DNA of 64,000 bases from Ptiloglossa arizonensis. Lineage: Eukaryota; Arthropoda; Insecta; Hymenoptera; Colletidae. The DNA is taken from positions 124,001-188,000 of the forward strand of contig NW_027478516.1 of NCBI RefSeq assembly GCF_051014685.1, written 5' to 3'. A program made the translations under genes and the position numbers. Positions 12,568-25,843 of this stretch are shown here, one piece after another; the first letter of the stretch is position 1; every line of letters starts with the position of its first letter. The notes below the pieces were generated by a model. It did no database searches. It saw only the letters and a program-made list of their open reading frames with translations, and was not told where the DNA came from.

Positions 12568-13452
12568 GTTTCGAGTATCAGACTTGCGAAAATTTTGATG
12601 GTTTCTCAACCATTCCTTAACTTCAAACTCCCATATCTCGCGAACGGATTGACGAACTCGAGAAATTCCTGTTGCATCTGAAAGTAGAAACTCGCCCGAT
12701 TACAACGGTATGTGTATTTTTCCCCTAGGCCATTGTAGTTATTGGTTTCGAGTATCAGACTTGCGAAAATTTTGATGATTTCTCAGCCATGCATTAACTT
12801 CAAACTCCCATATCTCGCGAACGGATTGACGAACTCGAGAAATTCCTGTTGCATGTGGAAGTATAAACTCGCCCGATTACAACGGTATGTGTATTTTTCC
12901 CCTAGGCCATTGTAGTTATTGGTTTCGTGTATCAGACTTGCGAAAATTTTGATGGTTTCTCAACCATTCCTTAACTTCAAACTCCCATTTCTCGCGAACG
13001 GATTGACGAACTCGAGAAATTCCTGTTGTATCTGAAAGTAGAAACCCGCCCGATTACAATGGTGTGTGTACTTCTCCCCTAGGCCATTCCAGTTATTGGT
13101 TTCGTGTATTAGACCAGCGAAAATTTTGATGGTTCCTCAACCATTCCTTAACTTCAAACTCCCATATCTCGCGAACGGATTGACGAACTCGAGAAATTCC
13201 TGTTGCATCTGAAAGTAGAAACTCGCCCGATTACAACGGTATGTGTATTTTTCCCCTAGGCCTTTGTAGTTATTGGTTTCGAGTATCAGACTTGCGAAAA
13301 TTTTGATGGTTTCTCAACCCTTCCTTAATTTCACACTTACATATCTCGGGAACGGATTGACGAACTCGAGAATTTCCTATTGCATCTGAAATCAGAAACT
13401 CGCCCGGTTACAACGGTATGTGCATTTTTGCCCTAGGCCATAGTAGTTATTG
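9913..13452. repeat. 20-monomer higher-order repeat, copy 1
   Basis: This 3540-bp unit is followed immediately by a second copy at 13453. Shared markers include GATAGCCGAAAC at 10025 and 13565, CGCGATCGGA at 10869 and 14410, the ATTAGACCAGCG monomer near 13099 and 16640, and CAACCCTTCC near 13310 and 16851. Confidence 0.88.
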
Positions 13453-16400
13453 GTTTCGAGTATCAGACTTGCGATAATTTAGATGGTTTCTCAACCATTC
13501 CTTAACTTCACACTTACATATCTCGCGAAAGGATTGACGAACTCGAGAATTTCCTATTGCATCTGATAGCCGAAACTCGCCCGGTTACAACGGTATGTGC
13601 ATTTTTGCCCTAGGCCATAGTAGTTATTGGATTCGAGTATCAGACTTGCGAAAATTTTGATGGTTTCTCAATCATTCCTTAACTTCAAACTCCCATTTCT
13701 CGCGAACGGATTGAGGAATTCGAGAAATTCCTGTTGCATCTGAAAGTAGAAACTCGCCCGATTACAATGGTATGTGTACTTTTCCCCTAGGCCATTCCAG
13801 TTATTGGTTTCGAGTATCAGACTTGCGAAAATTTTGATGGTTTCTCAATCATTCCTTAACTTCAAACTTCCATATCTCGCGAACGGATTGACGAGCTCGA
13901 GAATTTCCTATTGCATCTGGAAGCAGAAACTCGCCCGATTACAACCGTATGTGTATTTTTGCCCTAGGCCATTCCAGTTTATTGGTTTCGAGTATCACAC
14001 TTTCGATAATTTTGATGGTTTCTCAACCATTCCCTAACTTCTCACTCACATATCTCGCGGACGGACTGACGAACTCGAAAAATTCCTGTTGCATCTGAAA
14101 GTAGAAACTCGCCCGATCACAATGGTATGTGTACTTTTCCCGTAGGCCATTCCAGTTGTTGGTTTCGAGTATCAGACTTGCGATAATTTAGATGGTTTCT
14201 CAACCACTCCTTAACTTCACACTTACATATCTCGCGAACGGATTGACGAACTCGAGAATTTCTTATTGCATCTGAAAGCAGAAACTCGCCCGATTATAAA
14301 GGTATGTGTATTTTTCCCCTGGGCCATAGTAGTTATTGGTTTCGAGTATCAGACTTGCGAAAATTTTGATGGTTTCTCAATCATTCCTTAACTTCAAACT
14401 TCCATATCTCGCGATCGGATTGACGAACTCGAGAATTTCCTATTGCATCTGAATGCAGAAACTCGCCCGATTACAACCGTATGTGTATTTTTGCCCTAGG
14501 CCATTCCAGTTATTGGTTTCGTGTATCAGACTTGCGAAAATTTTGATGGTTTCTCAACCATTCCTTAACTCCACACTTACATATCTCGCGAACGGATTGA
14601 AGAACTCGAGAATTTTCTATTGCATCTGAAAGTAGAAACTCGCCCGATTACAACGGTATGTCTATTTTTCCCCTAGGCCATTGTAGTTATTGGTTTCGAG
14701 TATCAGACTTGCGAAAATTTTGATGGTTTCTCAAGCATTCCTTAACTTCAAACTCCCGTTTCTCGCGAACGGATTGACGAACTCGAGAAATTCCTGTTGC
14801 ATCTGAAAGTAGAAACTCGCCCGATTACAACGGTATGTCTATTTTTCCCCTAGGCCATTGTAGTTATTGGTTTCGAGTATCAGACTTGCGAAAATTTTGA
14901 TGGTTTCTCAACCATTCCTTAACTTCAAACTCCCATATCTCGCGAACGGATTGACGAACTCGAGAAATTCCTGTTGCATCTGAAAGTAGAAACTCGCCCG
15001 ATTACAACGGTATGTGTATTTTTCCCCTAGGCCATTGTAGTTATTGGTTTCGAGTATCAGACTTGCGAAAATTTTGATGATTTCTCAGCCATTCCTTAAC
15101 TTCGAACTCCCATATCTCGCGAACGGATTGACGAACTCGAGAAATTCCTGTTGCATGTGGAAGTATAAACTCGCCCGATTACAACGGTATGTGCATTTTT
15201 CCCCTAGGCCATTGTAGTTATTTGTTTCGTGTATCAGACTTGCGAAAATATTGATGGTTTCTCAACCATTCCTTAAGTCCACACTTACATATCTCGCGAA
15301 CGGATTGAAGAACTCGAGAATTTCCTATTGCATCTGAAAGCAGAAACTCGCCCGGTTACAACGGTATGTGCATCATTGCCCTACGCCATAGTAGTTATTG
15401 GTTTCGAGAATCAGACTTGCGAAAATTTTGATGGTTTCTCAACCATTCCTTAACTTCAAACTCCCATATCTCGCGAACGGATAGACGAACTCGAGAAATT
15501 CCTGTTGCATCTGAAAGTAGAAACTCGCCCGATTACAACGGTATGTGTATTTTTCCCCTAGGCCATTGTAGTTATTGGTTTCGAGTATCAGACTTGCGAA
15601 AATTTTGATGGTTTCTCAACCATTCCTTAACTTCAAACTCCCATTTCTCGCGGACGGACTGACGAACTCGAGAAATTCCTGTTGCATCTGAAAGTAGAAA
15701 CTCGCCCGATTACAATGGTATTTGTACTTTTCCCGTAGGCCATTCCAGTTGTTGGTTTCGAGTATCAGACTTGCGATAATTTTGATGGTTTCTCAAATAT
15801 TCCTTAACTTCACACTTACATATCTCGCGAACGGATTGACGAACTCGAGATTTTCCTATTGCATCTGAAAGCAGAAACTCGCCCGGTTACAACGGTATGT
15901 GCATTTTTGCCCTAGGCCATAGTAGTTATTTGTTTCGAGTATCAGACTTGCGAAAATTTTGATGGTTTCTCAAGCATTCCTTAACTTCAAACTCCCATAT
16001 CTCGCGAACGGATAGACGATCTCGAGAAATTCCTGTTGCATGTGAAAGTAGAAACTCGCACGAGTACAACGGTATGTGTATTTTTCCCCTAGGCCATTGT
16101 AGTTATTGGTTTCGAGTATCAGACTTGCGAAAATTTTGATGGTTTCTCAACCATTCCTTAACTTCAAACTCCCATATCTCGCGAACGGATTGACGAACTC
16201 GAGAAATTCCTGTTGCATCTGAAAGTAGAAACTCGCCCGATTACAACGGTATGTGTATTTTTCCCCTAGGCCATTGTAGTTATTGGTTTCGAGTATCAGA
16301 CTTGCGAAAATTTTGATGATTTCTCAGCCATTCCTTAACTTCAAACTCCCATATCTCGCGAACGGATTGACGAACTCGAGAAATTCCTGTTGCATGTGGA

Positions 16401-16993
16401 AGTATAAACTCGCCCGATTACAACGGTTTGTGTATTTTTCCCCTAGGCCATTGTAGTTATTGGTTTCGTGTATCAGACTTGCGAAAATTTTGATGGTTTC
16501 TCAACCATTCCTTAACTTCAAACTCCCATTTCTCGCGAACGGATTGACGAACTCGAGAAATTCCTGTTGTATCTGAAAGTAGAAACCCGCCCGATTACAA
16601 TGGTGTGTGTACTTCTCCCCTAGGCCATTCCAGTTATTGGTTTCGAGTATTAGACCAGCGAAAATTTTGATGGTTCCTCAACCATTCCTTAACTTCAAAC
16701 TCCCATATCTCGCGAACGGATTGACGAAATCGAGAAATTCCTGTTGCATGTGGAAGTAGAAACTCGCCCGATTACAACGGTATGTGTATTTTTCCCCTAG
16801 GCCTTTGTAGTTATTGGTTTCGAGTATCAGACTTGCGAAAATTTTGATGGTTTCTCAACCCTTCCTTAATTTCACACTTACATATCTCGGGAACGGATTG
16901 ACGAACTCGAGAATTTCCTATTGCATCTGAAAGCAGAAACTCGCCCGATTACAACGGTATGTGTATTTTTCCCCTAGGGCATTGTAGTTATTG
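13453..16993. repeat. 20-monomer higher-order repeat, copy 2
   Basis: This is the direct tandem partner of 9913-13452, 1 bp longer because of an extra T near 13979. Copy-specific substitutions are sparse, for example CAGCCATTCC here against CAGCCATGCATT in copy 1. The monomer at 16994 no longer matches the unit start (CACACTTGCGAAAA instead of GATAATTTAG), so the pair ends here. Confidence 0.88.
13978..13980. other. Single-base insertion making a 178-bp monomer
   Basis: CCATTCCAGTTTATTGG has one more T than the matching monomer near 10435. This shifts the monomer phase by +1 for everything downstream and is one of the few indels in the left half of the array. Confidence 0.85.
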
Positions 16994-18586
16994 GTTTCGA
17001 GTATCACACTTGCGAAAATTTTGATGGTTTCTCAACCATTCCTTAACTTCAAACTCCCATATCTCGCGAACGGATTGACGAACTCGAGAAATTCCTGTTG
17101 CATCTGAAAGTAGAAACTCGCCCGATTACAACGGTGTGTGTATTTTTCCCCTAGGCCATTGTAGTTATTGGTTTCGAGTATCAGACTTGCGAAAATTTTG
17201 ATGATTTCTCAGCCATTCCTTAACTTCGAACTCCCATATCTCGCGAACGGATTGACGAACTCGAGAAATTCCTGTTGCATGTGGAAGTATAAACTCGCCC
17301 GATTACAACGGTATGTGTATTTTTCCCCTAGGCCATTGTAGTTATTTGTTTCGTGTATCAGACTTGCGAAAATATTGATGGTTTCTCAACCATTCCTTAA
17401 GTCCACACTTACATATCTCGCGAACGGATTGACGAACTCGAGAATTTCCTATTGCATCTGAAAGCAGAAACTCGCCCGGTTACAACGGTATGTGCATTAT
17501 TGCCCTACGCCATAGTAGTTATTGGTTTCGAGAATCAGACTTGCGAAAATTTTGATGGTTTCTCAACCATTCCTTAACTTCAAACTCCCATATCTCGCGA
17601 ACGGATAGACGAACTCGAGAAATTCCTGTTGCATCTGAAAGTAGAAACTCGCCCGATTACAACGGTATGTGTATTTTTCCCCTAGGCCATTGTAGTTATT
17701 GGTTTCGAGTATCAGACTTGCGAAAATTTTGATGGTTTCTCAACCATTCCTTAACTTCAAACTCCCATATCTCGCGAACGGATTGACGAACTCGAGAAAT
17801 TCCTGTTGCATCTGAAAGTAGAAACTCGCCCGATTACAACGGTATGTGTATTTTTCCCCTAGGCCATTGTAGTTATTGGTTTCGAGTATCAGACTTGCGA
17901 AAATTTTGATGATTTCTCAGCCATGCATTAACTTCAAACTCCCATATCTCGCGAACGGATTGACGAACTCGAGAAATTCCTGTTGCATGTGGAAGTATAA
18001 ACTCGCCCGATTACAACGGTATGTGTATTTTTCCCCTAGGCCATTGTAGTTATTGGTTTCGAGTATCAGACTTGCGAAAATTTTGATGGTTTCTCAAACA
18101 TTCCTTAACTTCAAACTCCCATTTCTCGCGGACGGACTGACGAACTCGAGAAATTCCTGTTGCATCTGAAAGTAGAAACTCGCCCGATTACAATGGTATT
18201 TGTACTTTTCCCGTAGGCCATTCCAGTTGTTGGTTTCGAGTATCAGACTTGCGATAATTTTGATGGTTTCTCAAACATTCCTTAACTTCACACTTACATA
18301 TCTCGCGAACGGATTGACGAACTCGAGATTTTCCTATTGCATCTGAAAGCAGAAACTCGCCCGGTTACAACGGTATGTGCATTTTTGCCCTAGGCCATAG
18401 TAGTTATTTGTTTCGAGTATCAGACTTGCGAAAATTTTGATGGTTTCTCAAGCATTCCTTAACTTCAAACTCCCATATCTCGCGAACGGATAGACGAACT
18501 CGAGAAATTCCTGTTGCATGTGAAAGTAGAAACTCGCACGAGTACAACGGTATGTGTATTTTTCCCCTAGGCCATTGTAGTTATTG
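16994..18586. repeat. Mosaic block joining the 20-mer and 11-mer domains
   Basis: Monomers at 17171, 17348 and 17525 match 15047, 15224 and 15401 (12-monomer offset). Those at 17702 and 17879 match 12568 and 12745, sharing the rare GCCATGCATT. Those at 18056 and 18233 match 15578 and 15755 (14-monomer offset). The block is stitched from pieces of the preceding HOR. Confidence 0.7.
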
Positions 18587-20533
18587 GTTTCGAGTATCAG
18601 ACTTGCGAAAATTTTGATGGTTTCTCAACCATTCCTTAACTTCAAACTCCCATATCTCGCGAACGGATTGACGAACTCGAGAAATTCCTGTTGCATCTGA
18701 AAGTAGAAACTCGCCCGATTACAACGGTATGTGTATTTTTCCCCTAGGCCATTGTAGTTATTGGTTCAGAGTATCAGACTTGCGAAAATTTTGATGATTT
18801 CTCAGCCATGCCTTAACTTCAAACTCCCATATCTCGCGAACGGATTGACGAACTCGAGAAATTCCTGTTGCATGTGGAAGTATAAACTCGCCCGATTACA
18901 ACGGTATGTGTATTTTTCCCCTAGGCCATTGTAGTTATTGGTTTCGTGTATCAGACTTGCGAAAATTTTGATGGTTTCTCAACCATTCCTTAACTTCAAA
19001 CTCCCATTTCTCGCGAACGGATTGACGAACTCGAGAAATTCCTGTTGTATCTGAAAGTAGAAACCCGCCCGATTACAATGGTGTGTGTACTTCTCCCCTA
19101 GGCCATTCCAGTTATTGGTTTCGAGTATTAGACCAGCGAAAATTTTGATGGTTCCTCAACCATTCCTTAACTTCAAACTCCCATATCTCGCGAACGGATT
19201 GACGAACTCGAGAAATTCCTGTTGCATCTGAAAGTAGAAACTCGCCCAATTACAACGGTATGTGTATTTTTCCCCTAGGCCATTGTAGTTATTGGTTTCG
19301 AGTATCAGACTTGCGAAAATTTTGATGATTTCTCAGCCATTCCTTAACTTCGAACTCCCATATCTCGCGAACGGATTGACGAACTCGAGAAGTTCCTGTT
19401 GCATGTGGAAGTATAAACTCGCCCGATTACAACGGTATGTGTATTTTTCCCCTAGGCCATTGTAGTTATTTGTTTCGTGTATCAGACTTGCGAAAATATT
19501 GATGGTTTCTCAACCATTCCTTAAGTCCACACTTACATATCTCGCGAACGGATTGACGAACTCGAGAATTTCCTATTGCATCTGAAAGCAGAAACTCGCC
19601 CGGTTACAACGGTATGTGCATTATTGCCCTACGCCATAGTAGTTATTGGTTTCGAGAATCAGACTTGCGAAAATTTTGATGGTTTCTCAAACATTCCTTA
19701 ACTTCAAACTCCCATTTCTCGCGGACGGACTGACGAACTCGAGAAATTCCTGTTGCATCTGAAAGTAGAAACTCGCCCGATTACAATGGTATTTGTACTT
19801 TTCCCGTAGGCCATTCCAGTTGTTGGTTTCGAGTATCAGACTTGCGATAATTTTGATGGTTTCTCAAACATTCCTTAACTTCACACTTACATATCTCGCG
19901 AACGGATTGACGAACTCGAGATTTTCCTATTGCATCTGAAAGCAGAAACTCGCCCGGTTACAACGGTATGTGCATTTTTGCCCTAGGCCATAGTAGTTAT
20001 TTGTTTCGAGTATCAGATTTGCGAAAATTTTGATGGTTTCTCAAGCATTCCTTAACTTCAAACTCCCATATCTCGCGAACGGATAGACGAACTCGAGAAA
20101 TTCCTGTTGCATGTGAAAGTAGAAACTCGCACGAGTACAACGGTATGTGTATTTTTCCCCTAGGCCATTGTAGTTATTGGTTTCGAGTATCAGACTTGCG
20201 AAAATTTTGATGGTTTCTCAACCATTCCTTAACTTCAAACTCCCATATCTCGCGAACGGATTGACGAACTCGAGAAATTCCTGTTGCATCTGAAAGTAGA
20301 AACTCGCCCGATTACAACGGTATGTGTATTTTTCCCCTAGGCCATTGTAGTTATTGGTTTCGAGTATCAGACTTGCGAAAATTTTGATGATTTCTCAGCC
20401 ATGCCTTAACTTCAAACTCCCATATCTCGCGAACGGATTGACGAACTCGAGAAATTCCTGTTGCATGTGGAAGTATAAACTCGCCCGATTACAACGGTAT
20501 GTGTATTTTTCCCCTAGGCCATTGTAGTTATTG
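18587..20533. repeat. 11-monomer higher-order repeat, copy 1
   Basis: This 1947-bp unit abuts a near-identical copy at 20534. Shared rare variants are GGTTCAGAGTATC (18761 and 20708), GAGAAGTTCCTG (AGTTCC at 19391 and 21338) and TATCAGATTTGCG (20011 and 21958). The density of shared private variants suggests a recent duplication. Confidence 0.92.
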
Positions 20534-22480
20534 GTGTCGAGTATCAGACTTGCGAAAATTTTGATGGTTTCTCAACCATTCCTTAACTTCAAACTCCCAT
20601 ATCTCGCGAACGGATTGACGAACTCGAGAAATTCCTGTTGCATCTGAAAGTAGAAACTCGCCCGATTACAACGGTATGTGTATTTTTCCCCTAGGCCATT
20701 GTAGTTATTGGTTCAGAGTATCAGACTTGCGAAAATTTTGATGATTTCTCAGCCATGCCTTAACTTCAAACTCCCATATCTCGCGAACGGATTGACGAAC
20801 TCGAGAAATTCCTGTTGCATGTGGAAGTATAAACTCGCCCGATTACAACGGTATGTGTATTTTTCCCCTAGGCCATTGTAGTTATTGGTTTCGTGTATCA
20901 GACTTGCGAAAATTTTGATGGTTTCTCAACCATTCCTTAACTTCAAACTCCCATTTCTCGCGAACGGATTGACGAACTCGAGAAATTCCTGTTGTATCTG
21001 AAAGTAGAAACCCGCCCGATTACAATGGTGTGTGTACTTCTCCCCTAGGCCATTCCAGTTATTGGTTTCGAGTATTAGACCAGCGAAAATTTTGATGGTT
21101 CCTCAACCATTCCTTAACTTCAAACTCCCATATCTCGCGAACGGATTGACGAACTCGAGAAATTCCTGTTGCATCTGAAAGTAGAAACTCGCCCAATTAC
21201 AACGGTATGTGTATTTTTCCCCTAGGCCATTGTAGTTATTGGTTTCGAGTATCAGACTTGCGAAAATTTTGATGATTTCTCAGCCATTCCTTAACTTCGA
21301 ACTCCCATATCTCGCGAACGGATTGACGAACTCGAGAAGTTCCTGTTGCATGTGGAAGTATAAACTCGCCCGATTACAACGGTATGTGTATTTTTCCCCT
21401 AGGCCATTGTAGTTATTTGTTTCGTGTATCAGACTTGCGAAAATATTGATGGTTTCTCAACCATTCCTTAAGTCCACACTTACATATCTCGCGAACGGAT
21501 TGACGAACTCGAGAATTTCCTATTGCATCTGAAAGCAGAAACTCGCCCGGTTACAACGGTATGTGCATTATTGCCCTACGCCATAGTAGTTATTGGTTTC
21601 GAGAATCAGACTTGCGAAAATTTTGATGGTTTCTCAAACATTCCTTAACTTCAAACTCCCATTTCTCGCGGACGGACTGACGAACTCGAGAAATTCCTGT
21701 TGCATCTGAAAGTAGAAACTCGCCCGATTACAATGGTATTTGTACTTTTCCCGTAGGCCATTCCAGTTGTTGGTTTCGAGTATCAGACTTGCGATAATTT
21801 TGATGGTTTCTCAAACATTCCTTAACTTCACACTTACATATCTCGCGAACGGATTGACGAACTCGAGATTTTCCTATTGCATCTGAAAGCAGAAACTCGC
21901 CCGGTTACAACGGTATGTGCATTTTTGCCCTAGGCCATAGTAGTTATTTGTTTCGAGTATCAGATTTGCGAAAATTTTGATGGTTTCTCAAGCATTCCTT
22001 AACTTCAAACTCCCATATCTCGCGAACGGATAGACGAACTCGAGAAATTCCTGTTGCATGTGAAAGTAGAAACTCGCACGAGTACAACGGTATGTGTATT
22101 TTTCCCCTAGGCCATTGTAGTTATTGGTTTCGAGTATCAGACTTGCGAAAATTTTGATGGTTTCTCAACCATTCCTTAACTTCAAACTCCCATATCTCGC
22201 GAACGGATTGACGAACTCGAGAAATTCCTGTTGCATCTGAAAGTAGAAACTCGCCCGATTACAACGGTATGTGTATTTTTCCCCTAGGCCATTGTAGTTA
22301 TTGGTTTCGAGTATCAGACTTGCGAAAATTTTGATGATTTCTCAGCCATGCCTTAACTTCAAACTCCCATATCTCGCGAACGGATTGACGAACTCGAGAA
22401 ATTCCTGTTGCATGTGGAAGTATAAACTCGCCCGATTACAACGGTATGTGTATTTTTCCCCTAGGCCATTGTAGTTATTG
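20534..22480. repeat. 11-monomer higher-order repeat, copy 2
   Basis: This is the partner of 18587-20533. The unusual GTGTCGAG start occurs at 20534 and again at 22481, just after the unit, where the second half of the monomer changes type. The exchange point therefore lies inside a monomer. Confidence 0.92.
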
Positions 22481-25135
22481 GTGTCGAGTATCAGACTTGC
22501 GAAAATTTTGATGGTTTCTCAACCATTCCTTAACTTCAAACTCCCATTTCTCGCGGACGGACTGACGAACTCGAGAAATTCCTGTTGCATCTGAAAGTAG
22601 AAACTCGCCCGATTACAATGGTATGTGTACTTTTCCCATAGGCCATTCCAGTTGTTGGTTTCGAGTATCAGACTTGCGATAATTTTGATGGTTTCTCAAA
22701 CATTCCTTAACTTCACACTTACATATCTCGCGAACGGATTGACGAACTCGAGAATTTCCTATTGCATCTGAAAGCAGAAACTCGCCCGGTTACAACGGTA
22801 TGTGCATTTTTGCCCTAGGCCATAGTAGTTATTTGTTTCGAGTATCAGACTTGCGAAAATTTTGATGGTTTCTCAAGCATTCCTTAACTTCAAACTCCCA
22901 TATCTCGCGAACGGATAGACGAACTCGAGAAATTCCTGTTGCATGTGAAAGTAGAAACTCGCACGAGTACAACGGTATGTGTATTTTTCCCCTAGGCCAT
23001 TGTAGTTATTGGTTTCGAGTATCAGACTTGCGAAAATTTTGATGATTTCTCAGCCATGCCTTAACTTCAAACTCCCATATCTCGCGAACGGATTGACGAA
23101 CTCGAGAAATTCCTGTTGCATGTGGAAGTATAAACTCGCCCGATTACAACGGTATGTGTATTTTTCCCCTAGGCCATTGTAGTTATTGGTTTCGTGTATC
23201 AGACTTGCGAAAATTTTGATGGTTTCTCAACCATTCCTTAACTTCAAACTCCCATTTCTCGCGAACGGATTGACGAACTCGAGAAATTCCTGTTGTATCT
23301 GAAAGTAGAAACCCGCCCGATTACAATGGTGTGTGTACTTCTCCCCTAGGCCATTCCAGTTATTGGTTTCGAGTATTAGACCAGCGAAAATTTTGATGGT
23401 TCCTCAACCATTCCTTAACTTCAAACTCCCATATCTCGCGAACGGATTGACGAAATCGAGAAATTCCTGTTGCATGTGGAAGTAGAAACTCGCCCGATTA
23501 CAACGGTATGTGTATTTTTCCCCTAGGCCTTTGTAGTTATTGGTTTCGAGTATCAGACTTGCGAAAATTTTGATGGTTTCTCAACCCTTCCTTAATTTCA
23601 CACTTACATATCTCGGGAACGGATTGACGAACTCGAGAATTTCCTATTGCATCTGAAAGCAGAAACTCGCCCGATTACAACGGTATGTGTATTTTTCCCC
23701 TAGGGCATTGTAGTTATTGGTTTCGAGTATCACACTTGCGAAAATTTTGATGGTTTCTCAACCATTCCTTAACTTCAAACTCCCATATCTCGCGAACGGA
23801 TTGACGAACTCGAGAATTTCCTATTGCATCTGAAAGCAGAAACTCGCCCGGTTACAACGGTATGTGCATTATTGCCCTACGCCATAGTAGTTATTGGTTT
23901 CGAGTATCAGACTTGCGAAAATTTTGATGGTTTCTCAACCATTCCTTAACTTCAAACTCCCATATCTCGCGAACGGATGGACGAACTCGAGAAATTCCTG
24001 TTGCATCTGAAAGTAGAAACTCGCCCGATTACAACGGTATGTGTATTTTTCCCCTAGGCCATTGTAGTTATTGGTTTCGAGTATCAGACTTGCGAAAATT
24101 TTGATGGTTTCTCAACCATTCCTTAACTTCAAACTCCCATATCTCGTGAACGGATTGACGAACTCGAGAAATTTCTGTTGCATCTGAAAGCAGAAACTCG
24201 CCCGATTACAATGGTGTGTGCACTTTCCCCCTAGGCCACTCCAGTTATTGTTATCGAATATCAGACTTGCGAAAGTTTTGATGGTTTCTCAACCATCTCT
24301 TAACTTCAAACTCCCATATCTCGCGAACGGATTGACGAACTCGGGAATTTCCTATTGCATCTGAAAGCAGAAACTCGCCCGGTTACAACGGTATGTAAAT
24401 TATTGCCCTACGCCATAGTAGTTATTGGTTTCGAGTATCAGACTTGCGAAAATTTTGATGGTTTCTCAACCATTCCTTAACTTCAAACTCCCATATCTCG
24501 CGAACGGATGGACGAACTCGAGAAATTCCTGTTGCATCTGAAAGTAGAAACTCGCCCGATTACAACGGTATGTGTATTTTTCCCCTAGGCCATTGTAGTT
24601 ATTGGTTTCGAGTATCAGACTTGCGAAAATTTTGATGGTTTCTCAACCATTCCTTAACTTCAAACTCCCATTTCTCGCGGACGGACTAACGAACTCGAGA
24701 AATTCCTGTTGCATCTGAAAGTAGAAACTCGCCCGATTACAATGGTATGTGTACTTTTCCCATAGGCCATTCCAGTTGTTGGTTTCGAGTATCAGACTTG
24801 CGATAATTTTGATGGTTTCTCAACCATTCCTTAACTTCACACTTACATATCTCGCGAACGGATTGACGAAGTCGAAAATTTCCTATTGCATCTGAAAGCA
24901 GAAACTCGCCCGATTACAACGGTATGTGTATTTTTCCCCTAGGGCATTGTAGTTATTAGTTTCGAGTATCACACTTGCGAAAATTTTGATGGTTTCTCAA
25001 CCATTCCTTAACTTCACACTTACATATCTCGCGAACGGATTGACGAACTCGAGAATTTCCTATTGCATCTGAAAGCAGAAACTCGCCCGGTTACAACGGT
25101 ATGTGCATTTTTGCCCTAGGCCATAGTAGTTATTT
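22481..25135. repeat. Mosaic satellite block
   Basis: Monomers at 23012-23896 match 16286-17170 (38-monomer offset), including the ATTAGACCAGCG and CAACCCTTCC types. A strongly diverged monomer lies near 24180-24420, with GTTATCGAATATC, GAAAGTTTTG and CCATCTCTTAAC. I see no compact HOR, and no gene or non-satellite sequence. Confidence 0.65.
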
Positions 25136-25843
25136 GTTTCGAGTATCAGACTTGCGAAAATTTTGATGGTTTCTCAAGCATTCCTTAACTTCAAACTCCC
25201 ATATCTCGCGAACGGATAGACGAACTCGAGAAATTCCTGTTGCATGTGAAAGTAGAAACTCGCACGAGTACAACGGTATGTGTATTTTTCCCCTAGGCCA
25301 TTGTAGTTATTGGTTTCGAGTATCAGACTTGCGAAAATTTTGATGGTTTCTCAACCATTCCTTAACTTCACACTTACATATCTCGCGAACGGATTGACGA
25401 AGTCGAGAATTTCCTATTGCATCTGAAAGCAGAAACTCGCCCGATTACAACGGTATGTGTATTTTTCCCCTAGGGCATTGTAGTTATTAGTTTCGAGTAT
25501 CACACTTGCGAAAATTTTGATGGTTTCTCAAGCATTCCTTAACTTCAAACTCCCATATCTCGCGAACGGATAGACGAACTCGAGAAATTCCTGTTGCATG
25601 TGAAAGTAGAAACTCGCACGAGTACAACGGTATGTGTATTTTTCCCCTAGGCCATTGTAGTTATTGGTTTCGAGTATCAGACTTGCGAAAATTTTGATGG
25701 TTTCTCAACCATTCCTTAACTTCACACTTACATATCTCGCGAACGGATTGACGAAGTCGAGAATTTCCTATTGCATCTGAAAGCAGAAACTCGCCCGATT
25801 ACAACGGTATGTGTATTTTTCCCCTAGGGCATTGTAGTTATTG
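25136..25843. repeat. Dimer tandem duplication
   Basis: A two-monomer unit, one with CAAGCATTCC and CTCGCACGAGTAC and one with CTTCACACTTAC and GACGAAGTCGAG, occurs at 25136-25489 and again at 25490-25843. The copies differ mainly in the start of the first monomer (CAGACTTGCG against CACACTTGCG). Confidence 0.8.
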
